Source: Bryobacterales bacterium (GTDB taxonomy: Bacteria > Acidobacteriota > Terriglobia > Bryobacterales > Bryobacteraceae). From it: a stretch of 35,205 bases of DNA. How positions within the stretch are numbered: the first letter of the stretch is position 1; every line of letters starts with the position of its first letter. Location: the NCBI GenBank assembly GCA_003135055.1, contig PLDF01000370.1:1-35205 (forward strand). Reading direction: 5' to 3'. The notes under the pieces were generated by a model that searched no databases, was not told the DNA's origin, and was given only the letters and a program-made list of their open reading frames with translations. This document shows, one piece after another, positions 1 through 7,119 of the stretch. Both the position numbers and the translations under genes were made by a program.

Positions 1-1268
1 TCGAGCCGCAGGACCACCCCAACGACTTCAAATATCCCGGCGCCCCACCGACTCCTCCATACGACATCGCGGGGTGGACGCTGGCCATGCAGATGGGCGT
101 GAAGTATGATCGCATCCAGGACGATTTCCAGGGGCCGTTCACCAAGATCGGCTACAACCTGCTGCCGCCTCCCGCGGCCATGGTTAGCGGGCCCGCGAGC
201 CCGGCAGGCTACCTGATCAGCCACGAAATCAACAACTCGTTCAAGGTGATTAACCATTTGCTCAAGGCCAACTGCGACGTGTATTGGCTCAAGACGGAGC
301 AGACGGTGGACGGCAAGAGCATCGGCACGGGCGCTATCTGGGTGCCGGCCTCGGCTACAGCAAAGACTATTCTGGACCAGAGCGCGAAAGACATCGGCGT
401 GCCCGTACATGCGCTGGCTAAAGCGCCCGTGGGCGATGCGCTCAAGCTGAAGCCGATCCGCATCGGCCTTTACGATTCGTACGGCGGCAGCATGACCGCG
501 GGATGGACGAAGTGGCTTTTCGAGCAGTACGACTTTCCGGCGCAGACCGTGTATCCGGCGACGCTCGATGCAGGCGACCTGCGGAGCAAGTTTGACGTGA
601 TCGTGTTCACCGACGGCGAAGCTCGGCTGGGCGCCGGGGCCGGACGTGGCGGACGCGGGGGCGGCGGGGGCGGTGGTGGACGCGGCGGCGGCGGCGCTAT
701 CCCCGAGGAGTACGCCAGCCAGCAGGGCCGTGTATCCGAGGACAAGACCCTTCCGCAGCTCAGGAAGTTTGTGGAATCGGGTGGGTCGATCGTAACTATC
801 GGCAGTTCCACCAGCGTGGGCGAGGCGCTGGGTCTTCCGCTGAAGAGCTACCTCACCGAGATGGGTCCGGACGGCAAAGAGCGCGCGCTTCCGCGGGAAA
901 GATTCTTCATTCCCGGATCGCTGCTGAAGATGACCGTGGATAACACCAACCCATTGGCCTATGGCATGCCGAAGCAGGTGGACGTGTTCTTCGATGGCAG
1001 CCCGGTATTCAAGCTGGGACCCCAGGCGCAGGCGGACCACACCTCGCCCGTGGGCTGGTTCCAGGGAACTCAGGTGCTGGACAGCGGCTGGGCGTGGGGC
1101 CAGCAGTATCTGGATGGCGGCACGGCTGTCGCCGAGGCGACTGTGGGCGAGGGTAAAGTGGTGATGTTGGGACCGGAGGTCAACTTCCGCGACCAGCCGC
1201 ACGGCACTTTCAAGCTGCTGTTCAATGGGTTGTATTACGGCAGCGCGAAGGCGGAGGAACTGAAGTAA
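1..1268 (+). CDS. M14-type zinc carboxypeptidase-like protein, C-terminal part (5' end outside window)
   Basis: The reading frame is open from base 3, so this is the C-terminal ~420 residues of a larger protein; the first ATG at 87 is internal. Residues such as YWLKTEQTVDGKSIGTGAIW and RIGLYDSYGGSMTAGWTKWL match, from memory, the non-catalytic C-terminal half of large (~900 aa) secreted M14 peptidase-like proteins common in Acidobacteriota. The zinc-binding catalytic domain would lie upstream and cannot be checked. A glycine/arginine-rich linker (about 25 residues, encoded near 632-700) interrupts the C-terminal glutaminase-like fold between 'VIVFTDGEARLG' and 'IPEEYASQQG'. The stop at 1266-1268 is followed by a CCGGCGG-TCTTG-CCGCCGG hairpin. 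The last ~45 bases of the gene and this hairpin are repeated at 1650-1731. Confidence 0.65.
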   Translation, partial: EPQDHPNDFKYPGAPPTPPYDIAGWTLAMQMGVKYDRIQDDFQGPFTKIGYNLLPPPAAMVSGPASPAGYLISHEINNSFKVINHLLKANCDVYWLKTEQTVDGKSIGTGAIWVPASATAKTILDQSAKDIGVPVHALAKAPVGDALKLKPIRIGLYDSYGGSMTAGWTKWLFEQYDFPAQTVYPATLDAGDLRSKFDVIVFTDGEARLGAGAGRGGRGGGGGGGGRGGGGAIPEEYASQQGRVSEDKTLPQLRKFVESGGSIVTIGSSTSVGEALGLPLKSYLTEMGPDGKERALPRERFFIPGSLLKMTVDNTNPLAYGMPKQVDVFFDGSPVFKLGPQAQADHTSPVGWFQGTQVLDSGWAWGQQYLDGGTAVAEATVGEGKVVMLGPEVNFRDQPHGTFKLLFNGLYYGSAKAEELK

Positions 1269-1297
1269 CGGTAGCGCCGGCGGTCTTGCCGCCGGTT
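1223..1297 (+). repeat. Direct repeat, copy 1 (end of the M14-like gene plus hairpin)
   Basis: The 75 bases covering the last codons of the M14-like gene, its stop and the GC-rich hairpin at 1277-1295 recur at 1650-1731 with a few substitutions and a 7-base insertion. The two copies enclose the antitoxin relic. The hairpin lacks a clear T-run, so it may be a weak terminator or simply a dispersed palindrome. Confidence 0.85.
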
Positions 1298-1690
1298 CTT
1301 TCCCATGCCAAGCCGCCGGGTGGGTGGGGGCCGGGGTCCGGCCCTCAACAAACACAGTCAGAAAATACAATTCGCGGCAAGGTCAAGAGCGGAAGGTATA
1401 CCAACGCCAGTGAAGTGGTCCGCGAGGCGTTGCGCCGTCTCGAACAGGAAGACTTGATGCAAGAGCAAACGGCGATAGCCGACCCCGACGGCGCGGCCGA
1501 AAAGATTCTCGAAGGCTGGGCATCGATTCAGCAGGGGCGGCGCATCGAACTAAAGAACGACGTCGAATTGAAGGAGTTCTTCGCGGATATTGCCTCCCGT
1601 GGAATGAAACGGTTGGCCGTAAAAGGCCGGGCGTCCCGCGCGGGTGAAACAATGGGTTGGATTACGGCAGCGCGAAGGCGGAGGATCTGA
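1286..1690 (+). pseudogene. ParD/RHH-type antitoxin relic, N-terminus replaced
   Basis: Residues from QQTQSENTI through KSGRYTNASEVVREALRRLE are the ribbon-helix-helix core of CopG/ParD-type antitoxins, followed by a plausible toxin-binding tail (ILEGWASIQQGRRIELKNDV...). The usual start and first beta-strand residues are missing: the frame runs into repeat sequence upstream, and the only available start is a TTG at 1286 inside the hairpin region. The C-terminus also runs into the second copy of the duplicated M14 gene end (GWITAARRRRI). No toxin gene follows. I read it as a decayed insertion relic; a short chimeric protein could still be made. Confidence 0.55.
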
Positions 1691-1731
1691 AGTAGCGCGG
1701 GGCGGTAGCGCCGACGGTCTTGCCGCCGGTT
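1650..1731 (+). repeat. Direct repeat, copy 2
   Basis: Second copy of the M14 gene end (CAATGGGTTG..ATTACGGCAG onward, stop codon included) plus the CCGACGG-TCTTG-CCGCCGG hairpin. Together with copy 1 it brackets about 350 bp of antitoxin-relic DNA. Confidence 0.85.
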
Positions 1732-1742
1732 AAGTGCTTAAT

Positions 1743-1795
1743 CGATCTCGGAACAACCGCCGAGATCGCCGGGTTGGCAGACGAAAGCGTCTGCC
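1743..1795 (+). repeat. Two adjacent perfect palindromes upstream of trmJ
   Basis: CGATCTCGG (1743-1751) pairs with CCGAGATCG (1760-1768), and GGCAGACG (1776-1783) pairs with CGTCTGCC (1788-1795) around an AAAG loop, followed by CCCACG. The second has the 'GGCAGN..NCTGCCCCAC' style of the intergenic palindromes elsewhere in the window (e.g. 21474-21593). Confidence 0.7.
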
Positions 1796-1841
1796 CCACG
1801 TTGGTGCGCGCTCAGCCCAGCCACTGCGGGCAATCCGCGGG

Positions 1842-2594
1842 TTGCCTAATGGCTCATCGGGACTACGCTACAGTCGAATCATCCGGAAAGACAACCTACG
1901 CGTGGTGATGGTTTCGACGCGCAACCCGCTCAACATCGGGGCGGCGGCGCGCGCTATGGCGAACTTCGGATTTGCGCGGCTGCGCGTCGTGAACCCCTAC
2001 GACGTGGCGTTCCGCGAAGCGCGCTCCGCCGTAGGCGCGGCGCCGCTGCTCCAGGCGGCCACGGAATTCGCCACAGTGGCGGAAGCTGTCGCCGATTGCA
2101 CCCTGGTGGTAGGAACAACCTCGATCGGACATCGCGAGCTGCAGCACCCCATCCGGCGCCTGGAATATGGGTCGAAGCTGATTCACCGGCGGCTCGCCGA
2201 TGCGCCGGTCGCGCTGCTGTTCGGCTCGGAGAAGTTCGGACTTTCAAATGAAGACCTGAGCCATTGCCACTGGCTGATGCGCATCCCCACCACCGATCCG
2301 GGCCTCTCGATGAATCTCGGGCAAGCCGTTGCACTGTGTCTTTACGAACTGGCGCGCGATCCCGCGGCCGTGGAATCGCGGCCGGAAAGCATCAGGGCCG
2401 CTTCCGCCGGCGAGAACGAACAGATCACGCTGAAGCTGCTCGAAGCCCTGCGCCTCAGCGGCTATATCAACCCTGTAATCGCCGATTCCACGGAAGCAAA
2501 AGTGCGCCGCCTGGTGCGCCGGCTCGACATCCGGGCACGCGACGTTCCGGTGCTGCTGGGGATGCTGCGCCAGATCCTCTGGAAACTTCGGTAA
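1842..2594 (+). CDS. trmJ: tRNA (cytidine/uridine-2'-O-)-methyltransferase TrmJ family
   Basis: A SpoU/TrmH-class SPOUT methyltransferase, which uses S-adenosylmethionine to 2'-O-methylate ribose, in TrmJ the wobble-adjacent position 32 of tRNA. Recognisable SPOUT motifs in order: VSTRNPLNIGAAARAMANFG (motif 1), ALLFGSEKFGLSNEDL (motif 2, cofactor knot) and IPTTDPGLSMNLGQAVALCLYE (motif 3). About 70 C-terminal residues form the TrmJ-type extension. The start is uncertain. The open frame reaches a GTG at 1734, but that would translate through two intergenic palindromes. GTG/GTG/ATG at 1902-1908 would clip the first beta strand (LRVVMVSTRN). TTG at 1842 is chosen as the compromise. The stop lies inside the tandem 21-bp repeat that precedes coaD. 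Confidence 0.85.
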   Translation: MPNGSSGLRYSRIIRKDNLRVVMVSTRNPLNIGAAARAMANFGFARLRVVNPYDVAFREARSAVGAAPLLQAATEFATVAEAVADCTLVVGTTSIGHRELQHPIRRLEYGSKLIHRRLADAPVALLFGSEKFGLSNEDLSHCHWLMRIPTTDPGLSMNLGQAVALCLYELARDPAAVESRPESIRAASAGENEQITLKLLEALRLSGYINPVIADSTEAKVRRLVRRLDIRARDVPVLLGMLRQILWKLR

Positions 2595-2621
2595 AATGGA
2601 TGGAAACTTCGTTAAAATAGA
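2580..2621 (+). promoter_or_regulatory. Tandem 21-bp duplication carrying two -10-like TAAAAT boxes before coaD
   Basis: TGGAAACTTCGGTAAAATGGA (2580-2600) is followed directly by a copy with two changes (2601-2621). Each contains TAAAAT, at 2592-2597 and 2613-2618. The second box ends six bases before the TTG at 2625, a geometry compatible with a leaderless transcript. The first overlaps the trmJ stop. Promoter function is inferred. Confidence 0.45.
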
Positions 2622-2624
2622 AAA

Positions 2625-3140
2625 TTGCAATCGAAGCCATTGTGCGTTATCGCCATCTATCCAGGATCGTTCGATCCCATTACCAATGGGCACCTCGATC
2701 TGATTCAGCGCGGCTCGCGGTTGTTCGACCGGCTGGTGGTTTCCATTCTGCGGAATGAGACGAAGGAGCCGCTCTTCTCCGTCGAAGAGCGCATAGAAAT
2801 GCTTCGCGAGGTGCTCTGCGTCTACCCCAACGTGGAAGTGGATTCGTTCGGGGGGCTGCTGGTGGATCACGCGGCTGCGCGCTCGGCTACCGTCCTGCTG
2901 CGCGGCATTCGCGCCATTTCCGATTACGAATACGAGTTGCAGATGGCGCTGATGAACCGCCGGCTGCAACCGGGACTGGAAACCGTTTTCATGATGGCCA
3001 ACGAGATTTATTCGTTTATCAGCTCGCGCCTGGTGAAGGAAGTTTTCAGCCTGGGCGGGAGCATTACGGGGCTGGTGCCGCCTTCGGTGGAAGAGCGGCT
3101 GCAGCGGCGGTTGCCGAAGATTCACAATAAGGAGGCGTAA
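2625..3140 (+). CDS. coaD: Phosphopantetheine adenylyltransferase
   Basis: CoaD transfers AMP from ATP to 4'-phosphopantetheine, the penultimate step of coenzyme A synthesis, in the cytoplasm. The family signature is complete: AIYPGSFDPITNGH with the nucleotidyltransferase (T/H)xGH motif at residues 20-23, RGIRAISDYEYELQMALMNR in the middle, and ISSRLVKEV near the C-terminus. The length (171 aa) is normal. Translation starts at TTG, either 2625 or 2640. No Shine-Dalgarno sequence is visible, while a TAAAAT box ends six bases before 2625, which favours 2625 as a leaderless start. The 3' end contains the strong AAGGAGG ribosome site of aspC, so the two are probably co-transcribed. Confidence 0.95.
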   Translation: MQSKPLCVIAIYPGSFDPITNGHLDLIQRGSRLFDRLVVSILRNETKEPLFSVEERIEMLREVLCVYPNVEVDSFGGLLVDHAAARSATVLLRGIRAISDYEYELQMALMNRRLQPGLETVFMMANEIYSFISSRLVKEVFSLGGSITGLVPPSVEERLQRRLPKIHNKEA

Positions 3141-3146
3141 GAAATA

Positions 3147-4340
3147 ATGATGCAGGCAGTAGCAAACGCAATAGCGGAGCGGATTTCTTCGATCAGCGAA
3201 TCCTCCACTATGAAGGTCGCGGCCGACGCCGGGAAACTGCGCGCCGAAGGCGTGGACGTGGTGGATTTCGGAGCGGGCGAGCCGGATTTCCCCACGCCCG
3301 ACAACATCAAGCAGGCCGCCATTCGCGCGCTGGAACAGAACTTCACGAAGTATACGGCCGCCAGCGGCACGCTGGAATTGAAGAAGGCCGTTTGCGAGCG
3401 TCATACGCAGGATTTCGGCACCGCATACAAACCGGCAGAGTGCCTGATCACGGTGGGCGGCAAGCACCTCATCTTCAATTTGACGCAGGCGCTGATCAAC
3501 CCCGGCGATGAAGTGGTGATCCCCGTACCGTATTGGGTGACGTATAAAGACGTGGTGAATTTCGCCGGCGGAAAGTGCGTGTTCGTGGATACCGATGAGC
3601 GGATGGGCTTCACGCTCACGGCAGCCATGGTGGAGCCGTATCTCAACGCGCGCACCAAGATGGTGATTATCAATTCGCCCTCGAACCCCAGCGGCGCGGT
3701 GATGGATCGGGGCGAGTTCGAGAAGATTCTGCGGCTCACGGCCGGGCGCGGCATCTACCTGATGACGGACGAGTGCTATTGCCAGTTCCTATACGACAGC
3801 GAGCCGTTTTCCATCGCGTCGCTGCCGGACGCGAAGGATACCGTGCTGGTGGCGGGGTCGCTTTCGAAGACGTACGCCATGACGGGATGGCGCATCGGCT
3901 TCGGCCTGGCGCCTTCGCCGATCATCGAGGCCATGGGCAAGCTGCAAAGCCACTCGACGTCGAATCCGAACTCGATCGCGCAGAAGGCCGCGGTGGAAGC
4001 GCTGCGCGGGCCGCAGGATTCCGTGGCGGTGATGCTCGCCGAATATCGCAAGCGGCGCGATTTCGTGGTAAACCGGCTGCGCGCCATTCCGGGCGTGGAG
4101 TGCGCCGAGCCGCGCGGGGCGTTCTACGCATATCCGAACCTGGCGGTGGCCATCGGCAAGAACGGCATTCACAACACTCTGCAGCTTTCGGAGCGTCTGC
4201 TGGCCGAAGCCCACGTCGCGGTGGTACCCGGCGAAGCGTTTGGCACGGACCGGCACGTTCGCATCTCTTACGCCACGTCCATGACGGAGCTGGAGCGCGG
4301 CCTCGACCGCATCCACCAGTTCGTGGCTGCGAATTCGTAG
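3147..4340 (+). CDS. aspC: PLP-dependent aspartate aminotransferase (class I/II)
   Basis: Fold-type I aminotransferase of 397 residues, interconverting aspartate/oxaloacetate and glutamate/2-oxoglutarate; related family members accept aromatic or prephenate substrates, so specificity is inferred. Visible landmarks: GAGEPDFPTP near the N-terminus, the tyrosine/substrate loop KYTAASGTLELKKA, INSPSNPSGAVM (the family Asn-Pro motif), DECYCQFLYD, and the Schiff-base lysine at about residue 241 in SLSKTYAMTGWRIG. The C-terminal RISYATS supplies the substrate-carboxylate arginine. The start is supported by AAGGAGG seven bases upstream, embedded in the coaD tail; either of two consecutive ATGs may be used. 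The gene sits six bases after coaD. Confidence 0.92.
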   Translation: MMQAVANAIAERISSISESSTMKVAADAGKLRAEGVDVVDFGAGEPDFPTPDNIKQAAIRALEQNFTKYTAASGTLELKKAVCERHTQDFGTAYKPAECLITVGGKHLIFNLTQALINPGDEVVIPVPYWVTYKDVVNFAGGKCVFVDTDERMGFTLTAAMVEPYLNARTKMVIINSPSNPSGAVMDRGEFEKILRLTAGRGIYLMTDECYCQFLYDSEPFSIASLPDAKDTVLVAGSLSKTYAMTGWRIGFGLAPSPIIEAMGKLQSHSTSNPNSIAQKAAVEALRGPQDSVAVMLAEYRKRRDFVVNRLRAIPGVECAEPRGAFYAYPNLAVAIGKNGIHNTLQLSERLLAEAHVAVVPGEAFGTDRHVRISYATSMTELERGLDRIHQFVAANS

Positions 4341-4345
4341 TAACA

Positions 4346-4430
4346 TGACCGCGTGGTTTTGCGCTTTAGCGGGCAACCACTCCCTTACGGTCGTGGCTCC
4401 GTTCGGAGCCGCGCCCCGTCAGCAAGCGGT
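4346..4430 (+). repeat. 85-bp palindromic repeat, copy A
   Basis: This stretch, running from TGACCGCGTGGTTTTGCGC to the CAGCAAGCGGT end, recurs inverted at 5390-5474 on the other side of manA. Its core GTGGCTCCGTTCGGAGCC is itself palindromic. It is the most conserved feature between aspC and manA. The remainder of the gap (4431-4503) holds nothing I recognise. Confidence 0.8.
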
Positions 4431-4503
4431 TTTTGGGTAGCGACGTATCTCGCGGTCGAAGAACTAGCTAGCTAGGAATGAGTCACACCCTTGAGTCAAA
4501 CCC

Positions 4504-5307
4504 GTGAGTGAGACTATAGCCCGGGCCGTCCGACTTACTGCTTCTCTGCGTGAGAAGGTGTGGGGCAAGACGCGTCTCGCGCCTTGGTTTCCGGATTCGG
4601 AAAAGCCCATCGGCGAAGCCTGGTTTCTGGCGGACCATGGCTTACCGCTGTTGGTGAAACTGCTCTTCACTTCGGAGCGGCTCTCGGTGCAGGTGCATCC
4701 CGACGATGGCGAGGATGGGCCGCGCGGCAAGACCGAAATGTGGCACATCCTCGACGCCGAACCCGGCGCCGCGATCGCGCTCGGATTCCGCGAGCCCGTC
4801 ACGCGCGAGCGGCTGCGCGAATCCACGAAAACGGGCGAGATCGAGCAGCTTCTCAACTGGATCCCGGTGCGCGCGGGCGAAACGTATTTCACGCCGGCGC
4901 ACACCGTGCACGCCATCGGCGGCGGCATTGTGCTGTGCGAGATCCAGCAGAATTCGGATGTGACGTACCGCTTGTGGGATTACGGACGGCCGCGCGAGCT
5001 GCACGTGGATCGGGCGGTGGCGATTGCGGACATGGGCGTGCATCCCGGCGCATCGCGGCCCGTTCCCCTCGGCGAAGGACGCGCGGAGCTGGTCCGGTCG
5101 AGATTCTTCGTTACCGAGTTAGTAAGTGGCGTGCGCTTGATTCCCGAGCCGCATTCATGCCAGATCTGGATTTGCATCGGCGGCAATGCGAAAATTGGCG
5201 GCGAGCCGGTTCACGCGGGCGAGGTTTGGCTGCTTCCCGATTCGGGCGAGCAGCCCGCGATCGAGTCGGAGGCGGCCCGGTTTCTGCGGACTTACGTGCC
5301 CGGCTGA
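4504..5307 (+). CDS. manA: Class I (cupin) mannose-6-phosphate isomerase
   Basis: Interconverts mannose-6-phosphate and fructose-6-phosphate, feeding mannose into glycolysis or supplying GDP-mannose for polysaccharide and glycan synthesis. Zinc ligands of type I phosphomannose isomerases are visible: Q63 and H65 in SVQVHPDD, E78 in GKTEMWHIL, and the histidines of PAHTVHAIGGG, followed by the catalytic-region sequence CEIQQNSDVTYRLWDYGR. At 267 residues it is a short form like those in many Acidobacteria, lacking the long helical insert of the E. coli enzyme. The start is GTG at 4504; no convincing ribosome site precedes it. It stands alone between inverted copies of an 85-bp repeat. Confidence 0.9.
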   Translation: MSETIARAVRLTASLREKVWGKTRLAPWFPDSEKPIGEAWFLADHGLPLLVKLLFTSERLSVQVHPDDGEDGPRGKTEMWHILDAEPGAAIALGFREPVTRERLRESTKTGEIEQLLNWIPVRAGETYFTPAHTVHAIGGGIVLCEIQQNSDVTYRLWDYGRPRELHVDRAVAIADMGVHPGASRPVPLGEGRAELVRSRFFVTELVSGVRLIPEPHSCQIWICIGGNAKIGGEPVHAGEVWLLPDSGEQPAIESEAARFLRTYVPG

Positions 5308-5389
5308 GGTGCGCGGGCCCACGTTGGCAAGCGGACGGCCTGCTATGTTTCCGGTCCGCACGAAGCGCGCTGATTCGGTGCTCCGCAAG

Positions 5390-5474
5390 ACCGCTTGCTA
5401 ACGCGAGCGGCTCCGATCGGAGCCACGAACGTAAGGGAGTGTTTTCCATCAAGAGGCACAAAACCACCGGGTCA
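5390..5474 (-). repeat. 85-bp palindromic repeat, copy B (inverted relative to copy A)
   Basis: Reverse complement of copy A over its full length with scattered substitutions; the core here is CGGCTCCGATCGGAGCC. It closes the manA segment on the right. A shorter, more degenerate copy in the same orientation as B lies at 6687-6734. Confidence 0.8.
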
Positions 5475-5553
5475 CAGCATTAGTACGCATTTGGCGGCGC
5501 GCAGTGCAGCTATCCGGCGGGGGATACGATATGATCTTCAGTGACCGGTTGCT

Positions 5554-6039
5554 ATGATCAAGCGCCGCTTTTGGCCGAACTATTACTTTTTCTGGCGCTG
5601 CCAGCTTGCGCCGCTAGACGATGGCGACCCGTCGTTGCCCGAAATCGTGAAGTTTGGCGATGGCAGATCCATTCGGCAGTTTCTGTCCCAGTACCAGGAC
5701 GATGTTTACGCGATGGGCAACCTGCGCGCCTTGCTGGGTGAGAGGCGGCAGTGGAGCGACGTATCCCGCCTCACTGGCGATCTGTTGCTGGCTGAAATAG
5801 CCCATCTGATCCTGATAGGCGAACTTGGGGTTGCCATTGCCCCGCGCTCCTTTTCCATCGGAGTCGGCAAGATGGACAAACCCCCAGATCCGCTGCCGGC
5901 GACGGCGGGAGCTCCGGTCGCTTCAACGCGATCGGAGGAGCCCGAATCGGCCACTCTTCCTCCCGATCTCAATGCCATTGCGCTAGCAGCGGCGCTGAGC
6001 GCAGCCGCCGCCAGCGGAGCTCCGTTTTGCCCGAATTGA
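5554..6039 (+). CDS. Small protein paired with a DUF4123 gene; Ala-rich tail ending PFCPN at UGA
   Basis: 161 residues, no firm family assignment. The N-terminus is aromatic (WPNYYFFWRC). Residues ~55-95 (NLRALLGERRQWSDVSRLTGDLLLAEIAHLILIGELGVAI) look like a compact helical domain. A Pro/Ser/Glu linker follows, then an Ala-rich helix ending SGAPFCPN. From memory, small proteins near type VI secretion cargo genes end in a similar Ala-rich helix followed by PFCxxC; here UGA occupies the second Cys position and the frame would stop two codons later (CAG TAG). TACGAT/TATGAT boxes at 5525-5535 could be a -10 element. It ends 38 bases before the DUF4123 gene, so the two are probably co-expressed. 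Confidence 0.55.
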   Translation: MIKRRFWPNYYFFWRCQLAPLDDGDPSLPEIVKFGDGRSIRQFLSQYQDDVYAMGNLRALLGERRQWSDVSRLTGDLLLAEIAHLILIGELGVAIAPRSFSIGVGKMDKPPDPLPATAGAPVASTRSEEPESATLPPDLNAIALAAALSAAAASGAPFCPN

Positions 6040-6050
6040 CAGTAGAGCGA

Positions 6051-6066
6051 GGCGGCGGTCGCCGTC
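6051..6066 (+). other. Small GC hairpin just after the UGA of the upstream gene
   Basis: GGCGGC (6051-6056) pairs with GCCGTC (6061-6066), one G-U pair, around a GGTC loop; it begins 11 bases after the UGA at 6037-6039. Position and loop resemble a bacterial SECIS element, but so short a GC-rich hairpin can easily arise by chance here. Function unproven. Confidence 0.2.
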
Positions 6067-6077
6067 AGGAGCGAATT

Positions 6078-6626
6078 ATGGCGAATCCATATGTGTCTTA
6101 TATCAAGGAGCAGCTTTGGCCCAGGGGCGCCGGTCGTGAGGTCTGGATGATCGTCGATGGGGCGCGCGACCGCCGGATCTTCGGCACGCTGCTGGACTCT
6201 TACCTGACCTACTCGTGTCTCTATCATGGCGACATCGCGCCGGAGCTGGAAGTTGTCGCGCCCTATCTGGTTCAACTCGAATACGACGACAAGTACAGCC
6301 AGCAACTGATCGAGCGGGCATGGGGCAGCAGTTGGGGAGTTTTTCTCAAGTGCGGCGCCGGCATCGCATCCCTGCGGCGGCATCTGCGCAAACTCGTCTC
6401 CGTGCGCGGTCCCAAGGGAGAGACCCTGCTTTTCCGTTACTACGATCCGCGCGTGCTGCGGGTCTATCTCCCGACGTGCCGTCCGGAAGAGCTGGAGACG
6501 GTCTTCGGCCCGATTGACCGTTTCTGGTTGGAAGACGAAAGTCCCGAAACCCTGCTGGAGTTTCGCGTCGATCACGGCAGATTATTGCGCAACGAGTTCC
6601 CTGCGGCGGCGAAGGCTAAGGCATGA
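6078..6626 (+). CDS. DUF4123 protein (type VI effector chaperone-like)
   Basis: The body of this 182-residue protein follows the DUF4123 pattern closely: WMIVDGARDRRI at the N-terminus, SCLYHGDIAPELEVVAPYLV, an AWGSSWGVFLK segment, LRRHLRKLVSV, and LLFRYYDPRVLRVYLPTC near the C-terminus. Members of this family studied in Proteobacteria are adaptors/chaperones that load a specific effector onto the VgrG spike of type VI secretion systems. No vgrG, PAAR or effector gene is present here, so the client is unknown. The start at ATG 6078 (MANPYVSYIK) is preceded by CAGGAGCG; the frame is open to 6027 but that would overlap the upstream gene. The cassette is bordered by palindromic repeats at 5390-5474 and 6687-6734, which suggests it may have moved as a unit. 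Confidence 0.85.
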   Translation: MANPYVSYIKEQLWPRGAGREVWMIVDGARDRRIFGTLLDSYLTYSCLYHGDIAPELEVVAPYLVQLEYDDKYSQQLIERAWGSSWGVFLKCGAGIASLRRHLRKLVSVRGPKGETLLFRYYDPRVLRVYLPTCRPEELETVFGPIDRFWLEDESPETLLEFRVDHGRLLRNEFPAAAKAKA

Positions 6627-6686
6627 CTGCTCGGTGCAGCTATAAAGTAGGTAAGCTGGTTCCTGACCGCGAGATTGGCTATCGTC

Positions 6687-6734
6687 AACCGCTTGCTTAC
6701 GCACGGTGCGCCGATCATGAACGTAAGGGAGCGG
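6687..6734 (-). repeat. Degenerate copy C of the manA-flanking repeat
   Basis: AACCGCTTGCTTACGCACGG... ending GAACGTAAGGGAGCGG matches the core of copy B in the same orientation, with an eroded central palindrome. The rest of 6627-6909 contains no gene that I can support. Confidence 0.6.
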
Positions 6735-6909
6735 GGAGGCGAGCCACGCCCAATGGCGCACTAAAACGTGATTCTTCGGCAGCGCCAGCATCATGTCATG
6801 TCGGCAATCCCGCGACTCCTGCAAACAGAGTCGATCGCTATAAGTGATTGTCCTGACCCGGCATAGCCCGGGAACCAAAAACGCGCTACAATCCGCGCTG
6901 CAAAACAGC

Positions 6910-7119
6910 GCTTTCCGCTATTGGCCGTTTGCCAATCACGCATTCCCCAAATAAATCCTCCCTTTCTTTTCAATCCGATACAAGCATTCCACCGTTGCAG
7001 CCGCGAAACCCTGTGCTAGATGTAGGGCAGTGGTGCGGCCCCATGGGCTCGCTCCGAAGTAAACCGACATGACATCCGCATATCAGTTAGCTGCCACCAT
7101 CGCCAACGCTCAGAAATCC
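6910..7119 (+). repeat. ~200-bp dispersed leader repeat, copy 1
   Basis: From GCTTTCCGCTATTGGCCG through GCCAACGCTCAGAAATCC this segment is clearly homologous to 17649-17847, including the block TTTCAATCCGATACAAGCAT. It comprises the upstream leader and first codons of the frameshifted gene that starts at 7069. The copy at 17649 has lost its gene. Confidence 0.8.

Noticed and set aside
2244..3467. 407-codon minus-strand open frame across trmJ, coaD and aspC
   Set aside because: All three plus-strand genes have complete family motifs in this interval.
5706..6575. Long minus-strand open frame (289 codons) opposite the DUF4123 pair
   Set aside because: The plus strand carries a clear DUF4123 domain here, and the minus-strand translation has no recognisable motifs, so it is a shadow frame.
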